In this document: piece after piece, positions 36,601 to 48,153 of the stretch | Layout of the letters: every line of letters begins with the position of its first letter | Numbering within the stretch: the stretch's first letter is position 1 | Assembly: GCA_026419785.1 (NCBI GenBank) | Contig: JAODTK010005753.1 | Coordinates: 1-64,000 of the forward strand | DNA: 64,000 nt | Source of the DNA: Sclerodactyla briareus | Lineage: Eukaryota > Echinodermata > Holothuroidea > Dendrochirotida > Sclerodactylidae | Direction: 5' to 3' | Notes under the pieces: model-generated | Database searches by the model: none | The model's input: only the letters and a program-made list of their open reading frames with translations | Told to the model about the DNA's origin: nothing | Position numbers and translations under genes: made by a program

Positions 36601-39600
36601 CGCTACAGACGGCGAGCATGTCCTTGTGACAGAGGATCGTATCTGGGCTCAGAAGCAAGACCCTGTAACACTTTTAACGCGGAAGACAGGGAGGGTGCGG
36701 CGTCGATGGGGGATCATTCTGTTATAAATGTGGCAGAAAGAGTGCGCATACGGGTCAGGAGTTGCCCGCTAACGTTCCCATTGAGCGTAGGGGCTCTTGC
36801 TGACCTGGAGCGATGTGTTTCGGGTGGGTAAGAGGTATCACACTGAGTACGTCCAGAAAATTCCAAACAATCCAAAGAAGAAAAAAAAACCAGCAAAATT
36901 GAGGCAAACACTATATATACCGCTAACTGCCACTGCCAGCGAGCGTTTTTGACGAGATTTTGCCGACAAAAACATCTCGCTACTCTACATACAAACCCCC
37001 CAGGAGACGGAATTGTCAGTTTGAAAGTTTGGGGTTCTGTTTAATCAGTTGGGCGTCAATCGAACTGCGAGCGCAATAATAGGGAATACCAGTATTTGGA
37101 AAACCACCCAGTAACTCAAGAAGGAATGCCCCTCGAATTGTTCCGGGTGTGCCGTGGTCAGAATACATTTCTTCAATGTCGAGCGATGGTACATATGGCG
37201 ACCATTTGACATTGCAGGCGGCACCGATCTTTAATGTCACGCATCATATGCACTCTCTAGGTTAGGCTGCAGCAGCGATGGCAATCATATCTTCGCTGAC
37301 GAACAGGCTCCCAATCACCACAATACAACTGGGACCTACGCAGAGAAAACATGGGGACACACATTTTGCTATACTGCCACGAAGTGGAAGACCGAATTCC
37401 GCACGCACGGAGAAATCCAACGCCCTATGCGCCCAGTACCCACCCGCCAGCCTACTTCGATTGGAGCCCACCCTGAATGAAATTATCGAATACATTTTTG
37501 AATTAACATTACTTTCATCGAAGTTTTCTGGCCGATCAATCTGTAAGTCTTACATCTATACAACGTGAACGTAGCGCTCCGGCTTTGGTAAAGGGGCACA
37601 TTAATTTCGCTAACTTCCGAGAATCTATTACCGCCAGAGTGGAAGGACGGCACAGTCAGGTGTAAAAAATTATTAACACATTGTGGGGAAAGGAAGTGGG
37701 GTTATTAATTGAAACGAATAAATATGGCAACTAGTCTAAGTGATGTTGGTTTGGGTAAATCCTTCGTCTGTTTGGATTCGGGTGTTGTTATACTCAATGT
37801 ATTTTGGAAAAATCGATAGTAGCCTTCATAACCATTGGCCATATTGTTAATATGTCACGAACTGTTTACTATAATTTTATTTTGTATCATTAAGCCTGGT
37901 TTATACCGTTCTACGGACAATGATTTTAATTGCATCTGATAATCAACCATATACAAGTTTGATTAGGGGGCAACACACGCCAACATGATGGACTGTTTAC
38001 AGCTACGTGTAATGATACTCGTCACTGGATCATACACTCTGACTGTCCAGTCCAATGAATTTTTCGGAGAACGAACTTCTCATGAACGTTGTAAGAGATC
38101 GAGATTGTTTTTTTGAAGAGTGATGCATCTAAAAAGTGCCGTAACCCAACTTACTACATTCTGGAAGGCGTACTTGAATCCGTAAACTGGGTTGAGATAC
38201 AAAATTTGCTAGCACTTAGAGAAAATAGCAATGACGTGCTTTTGATCGGTCAATGTTCTTGTCAATGTCATGTAAAATTACTTCCATTATGGGCGCATTG
38301 GCGTTTCTTTCTCCTTCACTGACGGCTTCGTCAATTATTCATCAGTAATGTATCGCGAGAAGACATCGCTTTTCGTCCTTACATATTGAAGTGAGCCAAC
38401 GTTGAAAGTATGTCAGCAAGTCTAAAATGTTACTGGCGCGTTAACAAATGTGACTCCCTCAGACGCTTCGTCCATTTACCCCACCCCAATGGGGCGGGGT
38501 ATTTCCCTTTCCTTTATGTTGATTTTGTAATGGGTTTGTGTGATACGTTCAGGACTATGTCTGAATCTTCAATCCTGGTAACCGTTATCAAAATCGATAC
38601 ATTCAACTACATCTTCTCTCTCCGCTTCAACGAAATTTATTATCAGGGTAGTTTGTGTTTACGCTGATTGTGCTCATATGTTTGTTACTTACTAATAGGC
38701 CTGCATTAATTTCCACTTCGCCCAGCCCGGTCAACTGTGGTAGCCTAACTTTGGACAGTATATTCGCGGTATGGGAAATGAATCACCGAGTCCAAGCATT
38801 CAGACCACAATTCCTTGCTACAATTATTCTTGGTTATAATAGGCAGTGAAACTAATCATTTGGTGCAATTTGCAGTATTACCCTCATACAGTATAAGAAC
38901 TTATGGACAAAAACATCTTTCATCTAACTTGATCAAGTCTGACACGGACTGGAGGATCGTAAATAACTTCGAAAACACAATATATACCCGGAGCAGTATA
39001 TACACATGACATAATATGCAAATGAATATGGAAGTTACCTCATAAAATCAGCACTTTGATTCATCTCTACACAATAATCGTATACTTAAACTTATATCTA
39101 CAACCTATACCATCTATCATTTCACACTGAATATTTAAAAAAATAATAAAATAGAGAGAAGTATAGATCATTTTGAAAATATCAAAATATAGTAATAAAA
39201 AAAACACTGCCAATATTACCCCAGTTGACGGTAGTTTTTTAATTTTGACGTTACTTGATTCTTATTCAGCTTTTTTTTTTGTTAACTATATTGGATTGTA
39301 TACCATATAGACTTACGTGGCATGATGTTGTATCGTTAATGTTGAGTTTTTAATGTCGACTTTTCATATGTTGTTTTTTTGGTCCCATTGGCGCTGGCCA
39401 GGACCATGAATTAAGTTAAGTTTTCTCAATTTCGTTAGGTGTTGACTTTTATTAATTCGTCTTAAATCACCCTTACCATATGGGTTTAGGTGACACAGGG
39501 TCCACTTACAATTATGTGACCTAGTTGAGTTTGTTTGTTTTTATATTTTGGTTTCCAGCTGGTAGACGAAAAATGCATGCAGTAATAATTACACGAGTAA

Positions 39601-39639
39601 TGTGAATGTGCTTATACTGGGGTGGTGCATGATCGCAGC
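33626..39639. other. 6 kb with no recognisable gene
   Basis: Apart from the CA microsatellite at 34391-34469, nothing is identified. A 128-codon minus-strand ORF at 34762-35148 with a 65-codon ORF just downstream in another frame (34584-34781) is the best-looking open stretch, but has no recognisable motif. ORFs at 36297-36584 and 37262-37568 are open on one or both strands by chance. A T9 run lies at 39271-39279. Confidence 0.4.
34391..34469. repeat. CA/CG microsatellite
   Basis: CA dinucleotides are interspersed with CG and TA steps ('cacacacatacacac', 'ggcacgcacacacaacgcgcacgcacacac'). It alternates purine and pyrimidine over most of its length and is therefore also Z-DNA-prone. Confidence 0.85.
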
Positions 39640-40780
39640 CAACGACGCCAACAGACCGTAGACCAAATTCCATCCACGACAAACGTCAGATCTTCCCCAT
39701 CCAATTGTTCAAGGTCCCCTGCCGTCAGAGCTCAAAAAGTGACCGCCGAGATTTGGCGTTACGTGTGTCGGTAGGCTCCAGCTGCTTTAAAACTGGTTTT
39801 AAATGATACCAGATCGTGGGATCGGAGGCCTGGTCTCAAGGATGCGGGCTTGACGATACTTGTCATGGTGTCGGACAGATATGCAGGGGATTGCAGGCGC
39901 TAATTTGTTGAGACATCTGTGCACAAACGGTAACAGTTTGAAGCTGAGACGGGGAACAGTTGGCCTAGCCAGTGTAAGTTATTTATCATGGTGTCCGTGC
40001 TTATGTACTTAGTTGTGTCAACACAACTCTGTCAAGCGCGTTCTGCAATCTCTACAGGCAATCGAGGTTACGGGATGACAGATGGGTGAACAGAGCGTTT
40101 GCAATAGTCTAGCCGGGACTCACTAGAAGCCACGAACGGCTTTCGGAGATGGCTGACATGATCGGTGAAAGTCATATTGGTGTTGAAAAAACGCCAAGAT
40201 TGCGAACGACATTCTTCGGTGCAATCTTGGATGAACCAACTGTATATCTCGATCATTTCTGATTCCTTTGGCTTCAGATAGTTTCCTTTCATTCACGGCG
40301 AATTCAGTGATGTGTATCTCCAGTGATGTAATTATCATCGCATCATCAGATTCGATGATTGAATGGTAGATATATCTAAATTCTTCAGCATCGAGCACTT
40401 ACCCCTGGGGGACGCCAACCAGCACAGCGGTACGCTTGCCACTCGCTACCTAAAGTCACGAGGCCTGACCACATTAATATGAGGTAAACCACTCGAAGCC
40501 CCTTGCTTCTCGTTCCCACAAAATATTAATTCACTAAGGAACTTCGTAACCCGAACGTGTGATCATCTGACGATGCTTTCACACATAATAAACAAATGCA
40601 ACGTTTGATGGTGTGGAGCACAGCGCGGTGCACTCAACAATGATTGACGAGAAGCAATATCCTTTAAGAGCGACTTGATGTACACACCACAAAGCGTCGT
40701 TGTAGGCGGTGACAACAGAGTCGCTTGACCACGGTATCAAAACGTGCTCAAGTCAGCAAACGTCAATCCTGTTTGCTTTT
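39640..40780 (-). pseudogene. L2-like LINE relic, reverse transcriptase and C-terminal region
   Basis: Read on the minus strand, fragments in shifting frames follow the L2/CR1-type polymerase order. A degenerate linker piece (VTAYNDAL, about 40700) comes first. FEWFTSY (about 40476-40498) and VGVPQG (about 40403-40420), the reverse transcriptase palm signature, follow. Then come DHVSHLRKPF (near 40150-40170), ESRLDYCK (about 40101-40125), CLNKLAPA (near 39890-39915), and the ARIL..RP..RS segment near 39830-39860. In the family these are palm, thumb and the conserved region after reverse transcriptase. There are several stops and frameshifts, the metal-binding YADD is not readable, and part of the domain between the linker and FEWFTSY appears deleted. 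The endonuclease half is absent, as expected for a 5'-truncated insertion. No poly-A or simple tail was identified. Confidence 0.8.
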
Positions 40781-42300
40781 TGGAGTTTATCTCTTCACTA
40801 TGTCCATGGTAACCCCCCATGATTGCAACTTTTCCGTAGCTGTGTCATCTGCGTATAGGCCAACTGGTGTGGGTCGTGGAGCGCGTTATCGTTCATAATT
40901 ATATTGCACACGTTGGTCGCAACACACCTTCCGTGTGTCTGTGTCTCTGTTGAATTCGCATTTGCCCAGTGGTGTTTTATCCATTAATATACTCCTTGCC
41001 CGGCCTTGAATGGGTCTATAACCCGTGCCTGGCAATTGAACCATAGATTTGCACACCTACATAACTAACTAGCAATGAGCGAAACTATTGTCATGGGGAT
41101 TCTGTCGTAGGGACAGTTCCAATCGGTCCACGAATATCTCGGGGCTAAATCTCTCTGGATCTCTCGAACTGGAAGAGGAGGAAACCCCGACATTCGCAGT
41201 ACCCTAATCTACACTGTACAGGTGTTACTTATCTGAAAATGAATGGGGTGATGCGCCGGGCTTCTCTCGTGACTACATTCCGCAGAGGGTTTGCACCTCT
41301 TTCCATACTGTCTATATCTGATGACAATGTGCCATAATGGCGTCATTCGAACGCTACAATTTTTTAATGGCCGCCTTCATACGGTCAGATGGCGGTGGAA
41401 GCCGTAAGGTTTTCGGAAAAAGAATTCATGCGCCCTTTAAAACTTGTTTCCGTCCACCGGACACACCCAGACGTACCGGAGTTTGCATCAAGTTTGAGGC
41501 AGTTCTCATGTTCTGAAGGTACCCCAGCCGCAGAGCCGTACACGAACCTCTCAAGATTTTATTAAACTCGAATATTCCGTCTCGAATAATGACCTCGTAT
41601 GCTTTGCTACCAACCCCGACATGGAAATATAACAAACTAACACTGTACGATTCGAACCTCAAAAGAACCTCTGGCGATCTCAATCTCGCCTCACTATTTT
41701 TATCGAAGGTTCACGACCAATTATCACGCACGTAATGACCCTAAGCGATAGAATATAGAGCACGCAGTCCCAAATTAAATTTCTACACAAATCGGTTGAA
41801 CGCATGGTTATTCCTGCCAGTTGTAGTTAGAGGCAACAACGACTACATTTAAAACAGGCAGTGAAACATTTTGTTTTGTATAGATGGCGCGGCAATTTTT
41901 TGTGTCGTGCATAATTGCGAATATGAAATCTAGAATATGCCGTCCTCAGTGGGTTCATTAATGCGAACAAACATACCGGACGAAGGTTTCTTGGTCTCCT
42001 ACAACCCCCCACATCTCCATTAAGTAGGCCTAATATTTTCATCAACAGAACTTCTTTCGATTGATCTATCATTCAATGCAGATCGTGCCATTCGTAAACA
42101 GTAATAGGGATGGAACAAGACGCAACAATGCGTAGTGATTCCTTGCCGTATTTTTCAAAAACAAAAATAGTAACGCCCCTCTCTCGGCCCACGGCAACTG
42201 GTGATACATGTCATATAAGCGAGAGCTGAGGGATATTAGCCATATATTAGCCAACTATACGGATGCCCAAATTTCACCAATACTATATTTCTATTACTAA
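40781..42300. other. No recognisable gene
   Basis: No homology is visible. The minus-strand ORFs at 41426-41683 and 41827-42254 are short, and their translations carry no motif I recognise. Confidence 0.35.
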
Positions 42301-42317
42301 CTATATATATTATATAT

Positions 42318-42350
<33 letters not shown>

Positions 42351-42423
42351 CTATATATATATATAATATTAATATATCTCTATATATATATATATATATT
42401 CTATATATATATATATATATATC

Positions 42424-42450
<27 letters not shown>
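42301..42450. repeat. TA microsatellite with TATC punctuation
   Basis: About 150 bp of TA repeats are broken by 'atc', 'ttc' and 'ctc' steps, the same style as at 14768-14903 and 20231-20336. Confidence 0.9.
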
Positions 42451-42454
<4 letters not shown>

Positions 42455-43204
42455 TGAAATTAGTGGGAGGTCTATGACTCCACTGCGGTCGAAATGAAAA
42501 ATACTTGTGCTGAAATACTGTTTGGGATCAGTGTACGGGAGACTAGAGGTCAATCAAATCATTGACTTTGGTGCACCCCGTCAAACCGAGTGATTTTGGA
42601 CGAATAAACTAAAAAGTGTTATATGAAGAAGAAAATAGATCTGTTATCTTCCTTTATTGTTTGGTTATTCATAATGAGTTGCATCACCATTCGCAAAATC
42701 TGCTAGGGACTGAAATGCCTAGTTGATCATATCCAAGTTTTTTATAGAAATTCAACGTGGATAATCTCGTTTAATTCACCTAAGCTTAAGGGGACAATTC
42801 GTCGGAAAACCCCCTATTATTAATGGTCTGCGCTGGTTTGTTGTTCAAGTTGTAGATTTATACTCAAAATTACAGAGTATTGCACAGAGACATTCACTTA
42901 ATAGAACGAGTGTATTTCCCCCCCTTGACCTCATTGCGAGTTTTAAGCTACGTGTGACTCTCGTGCTTAAACTATTTCGATTTTTACCACATTACTCGAA
43001 AAATATAGTTCGCAATCCTTACCCACGCGAGTAATGGAGAGTCCGATATTAACAACGACATACTGTCGGGTTGCGACGATTACTTTGTGTATAGCGATAT
43101 ACCTCATTGATATAATCGGACAATGACGCCGTCATACGCCGTAGCTGCTTACTCGACGGACATAGTCCCATTAAACCATCTTCCCTACATCTAAACATCA
43201 AATA
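42451..43204. other. No recognisable gene
   Basis: AT-rich sequence with a C8 run near 42918-42926. No coding or repeat homology is visible. It lies between the microsatellite and copy B2. Confidence 0.35.
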
Positions 43205-43589
43205 TGACAGGTAAAAAAACACCTCACTTATGATAATTATTCCACTAAATTAGCATATTTCAGGCCGAGAATCTGATTAGATTCCTGCCTTGCACTTGTT
43301 GCGTCATCGTATTTATTGTCTCATGACTACTTCTTAAATAACCCCCAACCCAACTACAAATGAGGCATCTCTTAAGAGATAAACATTAATTTACGATATC
43401 CCGCAAGTTTTGGCTTTGTATAGTTGCGATAGTGAAACCGTATTCCGGATATCACGTCCGAATTGGCAATCTTATTCGAAGAGAACATGTCCCTTCAAGT
43501 CGCAGAATTGTACGACTAGAACCTTTTTTTTATCATGTGAATTTACTAACGTGGTGTATTTGAATTTCGTATGACGACGTGTTATTGAA

Positions 43590-43955
43590 TTTTTCGGACT
43601 GAATGATATGCTGTTTTTGGACTTAATACTAGTCGGACTAAACACGTTCTTTATTTTCGGACTGCACTGGTCAAGTGTTTTTCGGACTGAATACTTGTCG
43701 GACCTGGAAGCGGTTGGACTGAAAACGTTTCTATACTCGACTGACGACATGTTTCTGCTTTCAGACTGAAGACTTGTCAGACCGAAGGTGTGTCGGACTG
43801 AAATCCCCAATTCTATTTTCGAACTGATGCGGTGTTTCTTTTCTACTTTCGGACTGAAGACTTGTCGAACTGAAAACTGGATTTTCCTGTTTTTTCGGAA
43901 TGCCGAGGTCCGGACTGGAAACTTATCGCACTGAGGAAATGTCGGACTAAGATAA
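43590..43955 (-). repeat. 'CAGTCCGAAAA' minisatellite that supports a 205-codon ORF
   Basis: On the plus strand the words 'tttcggactgaa', 'acttgtcggactgaa' and variants recur more than ten times at irregular spacing. The minus strand stays open from 44089 to 43472, giving a 205-residue Ser/Lys/Arg-rich peptide with repeated FSPK and SVRK words. It is the longest ORF in the window. The homologous array in A2 (30435-30580) is short and does not preserve the ORF, so I read it as open by repetition, not by selection. A disordered basic repeat protein is the alternative. Confidence 0.8.
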
Positions 43956-44100
43956 TCAACATTTTGCATGTTTACCCCAGGCTGCTTATCGATCATGCAA
44001 TCGATTTCTCTTCTCTCAGGCTTATGAGATACGTACTGTAAAATTGATATCGATGTCCGGAGTCTAAGTCCAGCCCCCAGTGTTCCCATACAAAAGGTTT

Positions 44101-44300
44101 ATTACAATTGCGGCAGTTTTATTGCAAACGGGCCAGCTTTTTTATTACAAATTGGGCCACGAAGTTTATTAAAACGGGCTAGTTCTATTTTTATTACAAA
44201 ACGGGGCTTATTTTATCACAAAACGGGCCATCTATTACAAAACGGGCCACTTTTATTACAAACTGGCCAGCTATTACAAATTGCGGCGTTTCTATTACAA
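44101..44300 (-). repeat. 20-bp minisatellite, inverted counterpart of 30003-30205
   Basis: The plus strand shows 'ttattacaaaacgggcca' words spaced about 20 bp apart, about nine units, bounded by 'attgcggcagtttt' on the left and 'aaattgcggcgtttc' on the right. It is the reverse complement of the array in copy A2, with the same bracketing words. Confidence 0.9.
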
Positions 44301-44305
44301 CTGTT

Positions 44306-44865
44306 AGTACTACCATTGTTTCTGGTGTTCTCAGTATAACATTCTTGGCTTTCAGCATTGAGATACTGTGGTTAGAGATAACATCAAAATTTAACATCCA
44401 GGCACCATGGGGCCAGAGTATTAATGGGTTGCTTCAAATTGGTCGAAAAGGGGACAAGCGACCAGGGGTTATTTCTTCTGGAAATTTCCTTCGGTTTATG
44501 TAGGCCTACATTTATTTCACATTTAGGGATAAATTATCCTGTGGGTTCCCTGGTCACTTGCTCTCATGGAGTTGATCAGTTCACACAGATCAACCGGCTC
44601 CCATCCAACTTCCCTTTGCTGTGCAACAGTGGTATCTCATGCCATTGGCCTGAAGATTGGCCGCAACTGGATGGCCCACTTGCACACATGGGATATCAGT
44701 GAAATTATAAATAATGGGTGGGGATCCTGCAGCCAATGACCCGGGGTCAATTGTGGAGTCAACTTATGAGTGGAAATTAGGAAAGCTCTTTGGCACCAGT
44801 CATCAAGTTGACTGGAAGTTGAGGTCTTGCCGGACCTAGAATATAGCACAATTAGGCCTACACAT
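44306..44865. other. No recognisable gene
   Basis: ORFs of 92 and 70 codons overlap on opposite strands (44424-44849) with no recognisable motif. Two TAGGCCTAC words occur at about 44499 and 44852. Confidence 0.35.
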
Positions 44866-45075
44866 AATATAATAATAATAATAACACATATTTATAAGCG
44901 CCTCTCCCAAAATGGCTCTAAGCGCTTGACAAAAAACAGAAACATGCGAACAATTAACCATTATATGACAAATTAAACAAATGAATTTTTAGACGGGACT
45001 TGAAGGTAGATTAGGTACATAACACGGGGAAGTTTTGGGGCTGCCTTGCGACTGCGGTAACTCAATGGTATGTCT
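44866..45075 (+). repeat. 'tatagcgct' dispersed repeat, second copy
   Basis: AT-rich 'aataatataataataataataa' type triplets are followed by 'tatttataagcgcctctccc', 'aaatggctctaagcgcttgac', then 'gacgggacttgaaggtaga' and 'gttttggggctgcc'. The first half matches the start of the copy at 33017. The second half is a region that the 33-kb copy lacks or has lost. Confidence 0.6.
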
Positions 45076-45654
45076 TATGAGCCCTTTAGACATGTGTGTG
45101 ATGTGAGATGCCGTAATTAGGTGTTATGATGGGAGAGTACCTACCGTACAGGGCGTTGTTTTCCGTTGTGCTTTACAAACTAATTATCAATCTAATAATC
45201 AATATTATTAGTGCGGGAACTGTTCAAGCAAAAAAATCATGCGCTGAAGTTGATGACACGTATATGATATATTTTCTAAACAAGATCACCTCACCTGATA
45301 TATTCAATGAAGATAAAGTTATGTTCAAACCTCTTGTTCATCAGCTGATTTTCTCAGCAATTCACTCAACACAATTTTATTACATGATATTACCGTCAAA
45401 ATGTAATTTTCAAGTGTCACTGCAGAGGCTGAGAAGTGCCATTTCCGGACATCTGGGACATTCCAGGAGTAAAATTTTCGCGATACGCTTCGCGCCAACG
45501 ATGGTGGCGCTACGTTTAGACATTCTTTGTACAACTACATTCCCCCCTGCAAATGTCACGCACCCTCATGAACAGACCTCTAGCTACGGGCCTGTGCAGT
45601 CGACTGGATGGTTGGAGAAAACGTCCAAAGTTACCCCAGCCTGTGTTAGAGGCG
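45076..45654. other. Unassigned stretch with a 177-codon ORF
   Basis: The plus strand is open at 45126-45659. The translation starts hydrophobic (about residues 10-30) and then shows no domain I recognise. Its 3' third ('cgatacgcttcgcgcc', 'gatggtggcgct') looks like common repeat sequence, and the minus strand is partly open over the same DNA. I do not call a gene. Confidence 0.3.
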
Positions 45655-46620
45655 ACTAATAGGGATACCAGGGACACTTACCTAGTTTTCAGGCCTACTG
45701 GCAGACCTCAGATGGACCTCTGACATGGCCAAAAATCAATAGAGATTATGCTCTGCCATGAGTATGAGAACCGACCTGCCACGTATGAGCTCCCAGGGCG
45801 GGGGGCGAGTTATCGTGCCACTGCCACGAGGACTAAACGGGCCAAAAGATCAGTTTGTCACAATTTCTCAATTTTGGACACCAAATTATCGCAGCCCTCC
45901 ACACCAAAACAATGGGGGTTTTGTACTCCCCATTAGAAAGCAGGACGCCAAATTTCAGTTTCCTGAGAAGTGATCTGGATTTATCATAACCACCAGGTTG
46001 CCAGACCTCTAACTTGCTGACCTCAGGATTACTGACCTCCTGACCCCAAAACAATAGGGAATATACTTATCAACACGGGGAAACCCACTACCTAGTATGA
46101 GCTTCAATCATCCAGTGGGGTCAAGTTATGTTGTTAACAAGCTGAAATCAGCTGAAATTCAGTTTTTTTCCAATTCCTGTTGACCTCAGAGGACTTTTGA
46201 CTTAACTTCAAAAAGATATGGAACATACTCACCATGGGAACCCAAATCCGTGTAGGGATCTTGATCCCCGGAAGGTGGGGTCGGATATGTGTGTCCACAA
46301 TGCTAAAATTTGCCAAAATATCTTTTTTTTCCCAAATGTTCACTAAAAATCACCCCTGCTCTACACCAGAAAACAATAGGGTTATTGTACTCCTATAAGA
46401 AAACATACCAATGTATCGTGATCGGACCAAGCGTTCTGTGTCGTTCGCGTCCGCACGACCTGTACTTATCATGGAGAACCCAACAAACTAAGTATATTAA
46501 GCTCAATCTATGCAGGTGGGGTCGAAGAACCCTGTCCACAAGGGCAACACGGCGTCACATACATACACACACACGCATTTACCAACTCACACTGTCACAT
46601 TTTTTGCATAGTTTCCTGGA
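45655..46620 (+). repeat. TGACCT-rich dispersed repeat, copy 1
   Basis: The block alternates two phrases, 'acaatagggtt..tgtactcctataag' and 'atcatgggga(a)c..c', separated by sequences rich in TGACCT/AGACCT. Phrases recur at about 45908, 46053, 46373 and 46445. Matching words with 55200-55790 include 'cccaaaacaatagg', 'tatgagctt', 'aggtgggg', 'cgtgatcggacca' and 'gttctg'. A direct repeat TGACCT-CC-TGACCC lies at 46033-46046. It is not recognised as a named family and shows no conserved ORF. Confidence 0.75.
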
Positions 46621-47394
46621 CTTTGTCAAGAAATCAAAAGTACAGGATTGTTGAAGATATCGGAAGCAATATATCGGACTGCAATACATTTCAAACAATT
46701 TGACGTTGCTAATATCGGGGTGTCATATGCTTAAACTCTAAATCGAGTAGCATAGCACAGTTTTCAGAGCGACGGCTCACCTCCGGGAGATCCGATCTAA
46801 AGTGGCGGAGCCCGTCGCTAGCAAGCTACTGTTCAGAGGAATGTTGTCGTCTGTTTTGAGGGGGAGGGGAACAGCCATTACGTCATACGCAAGTTATTTT
46901 TATTCATTCACTTTTTCGCTCAAATATACAAATATTTTAAACAGTTCCACCGAATGAGCGATCATTGGGATCAATAATTAAAAGCGGTAAAATTGGAGGA
47001 AAACGACGGATAATGTACAGTTTAGGCCTCTTTGGGCGTCTCAACAACAGTTTGTTGCCACAATTCACAAAAATGTAACTTGGAAAGGGCCCTATTACTT
47101 CTAATAGGTTCCTTCGCAGCAGCCGTCTATTTCGGCTACAAAATGAACCCTGATTTGAGTTAAAAATGGAAAAACGGATAGAAAGCGTATTTAGCCGGTC
47201 TTTCAGACTCCTCAATGACATACGTTCACTTGCACATATTCGTTGACAATAGTCATTGCCAAACTAAAAATTCTCACCCGATGGGCTGGTCAAAAAAAGG
47301 TTATCGAGGTGGTTTGCGCCCGTCATCATGAGCACCTAATGGACACAAAATATGCAACATGGTTTTTACCAGTTGGTAAGGCAAATAGGTGAAA
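46621..47394. other. No recognisable gene
   Basis: No homology is visible. A TTTAGGCCTC word lies near 47020. The 94-codon minus-strand ORF at 46937-47221 is basic and leucine-rich, without a recognisable motif. Confidence 0.35.
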
Positions 47395-47756
47395 GTTAAG
47401 GTAATTCTAGTGATACGCATAGCATTGAATTCGTGTTGTTTGCCGTACTACATTAGGAACATAATACCATACATGAGGAGGGTGTTCCAGAGAGCAAAAC
47501 GTTTTGGCATTCATCAGTGCATAAATTTATTGCCGATGTGCAAATTGGCGGCCAGAGGGGAAAGATTCTATGCTTACGTACGAAGTTTGAAAACCGGTAT
47601 TTCCCGAGGAAAGAAGGATTTTCTCCAACATCTCTGTCTCTAACATAACCCTTTTCATGCACATGGGTGCAGTAGCATCGAGTGAATTTAGAAGCCTTGA
47701 TTGTTCGAAATTTGACAGTTACCAGTTTATGGTTTATGTACCCTTTGAGTAGTAGT

Positions 47757-48010
47757 ATCTATGAATATTCCGAAATACTAAAAGTCGAGGATGATGAGAC
47801 TGGTTGTTGTGCGTTGTTGTGGTTCCTGTAACTCTCAAATGGCATCAATTCATGAATATGCAAAGCTCCAATTGTCGAAGATGAGACAGTTGCTGTACCT
47901 GCCTGTAGTAATATTTTGTAACGCACTGGTGACATTGTCCTAAAAACTGGTGAATATTCAAACTCTAATTGTCGATGATGAGACAGTTGTTGTACCAGTC
48001 TAGGGTCCCT
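47757..48010 (+). repeat. 93-bp minisatellite inside pair 1, copy B
   Basis: Units start at 'gaatat' near 47762, 47855 and 47950. Each carries 'aattgtcga.gatgagacagttg.tgtacc'. Compared with the copy-A units, two single-base deletions in one unit (near 47848 and 47865) shift the frame that there reads IVEDETV-like peptides. Confidence 0.7.
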
Positions 48011-48130
48011 GTACCTGTCGGAGTGCAAACAATTCGACCATTGTGGAGCGAAAAAACTTCAATAGCCTATCAAGAGCGAGGATAAATCCCCGCATTAAAC
48101 ATATTTCGAGATGCATTTTTGCATGATTTG

Positions 48131-48153
48131 AATTTGCATGATTTATGCAAATT
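48131..48153. promoter_or_regulatory. Inverted pair of POU octamers
   Basis: AATTTGCAT (48131-48139), five bases, then ATGCAAATT (48145-48153) form a perfect inverted repeat. ATGCAAAT is the established octamer bound by POU/Oct factors. The site lies inside copy B; the equivalent place in copy A (near 19190-19205) keeps one octamer. Binding is not implied by the sequence alone. Confidence 0.5.

Larger units (their letters stand above)
43205..44305 (-). repeat. Inverted repeat pair 2, copy B2
   Basis: The minus strand, read from 44305 down, follows copy A2 in order: the GGCCCGTTTTGTAATAA array, 'actgccgcaat', 'cttagactccggacatcgat', a long array of 'cagtccgaaa' words, 'aaggttctagtcgtacaatt', 'gacttgaagggacatgttctctt', 'ggacgtgatatc', 'tatcgtaaattaatgtt', 'gcctcattt' and 'gacaataaatacgatgac'. 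The main difference is the second array, roughly 370 bp here against about 150 bp in A2. Confidence 0.85.

Noticed and set aside
45126..45659. 177-codon plus-strand ORF with a hydrophobic N-terminal stretch
   Set aside because: It lies between two repeats and runs into the TGACCT-rich one; the 3' third looks like repeat sequence; no domain recognised.
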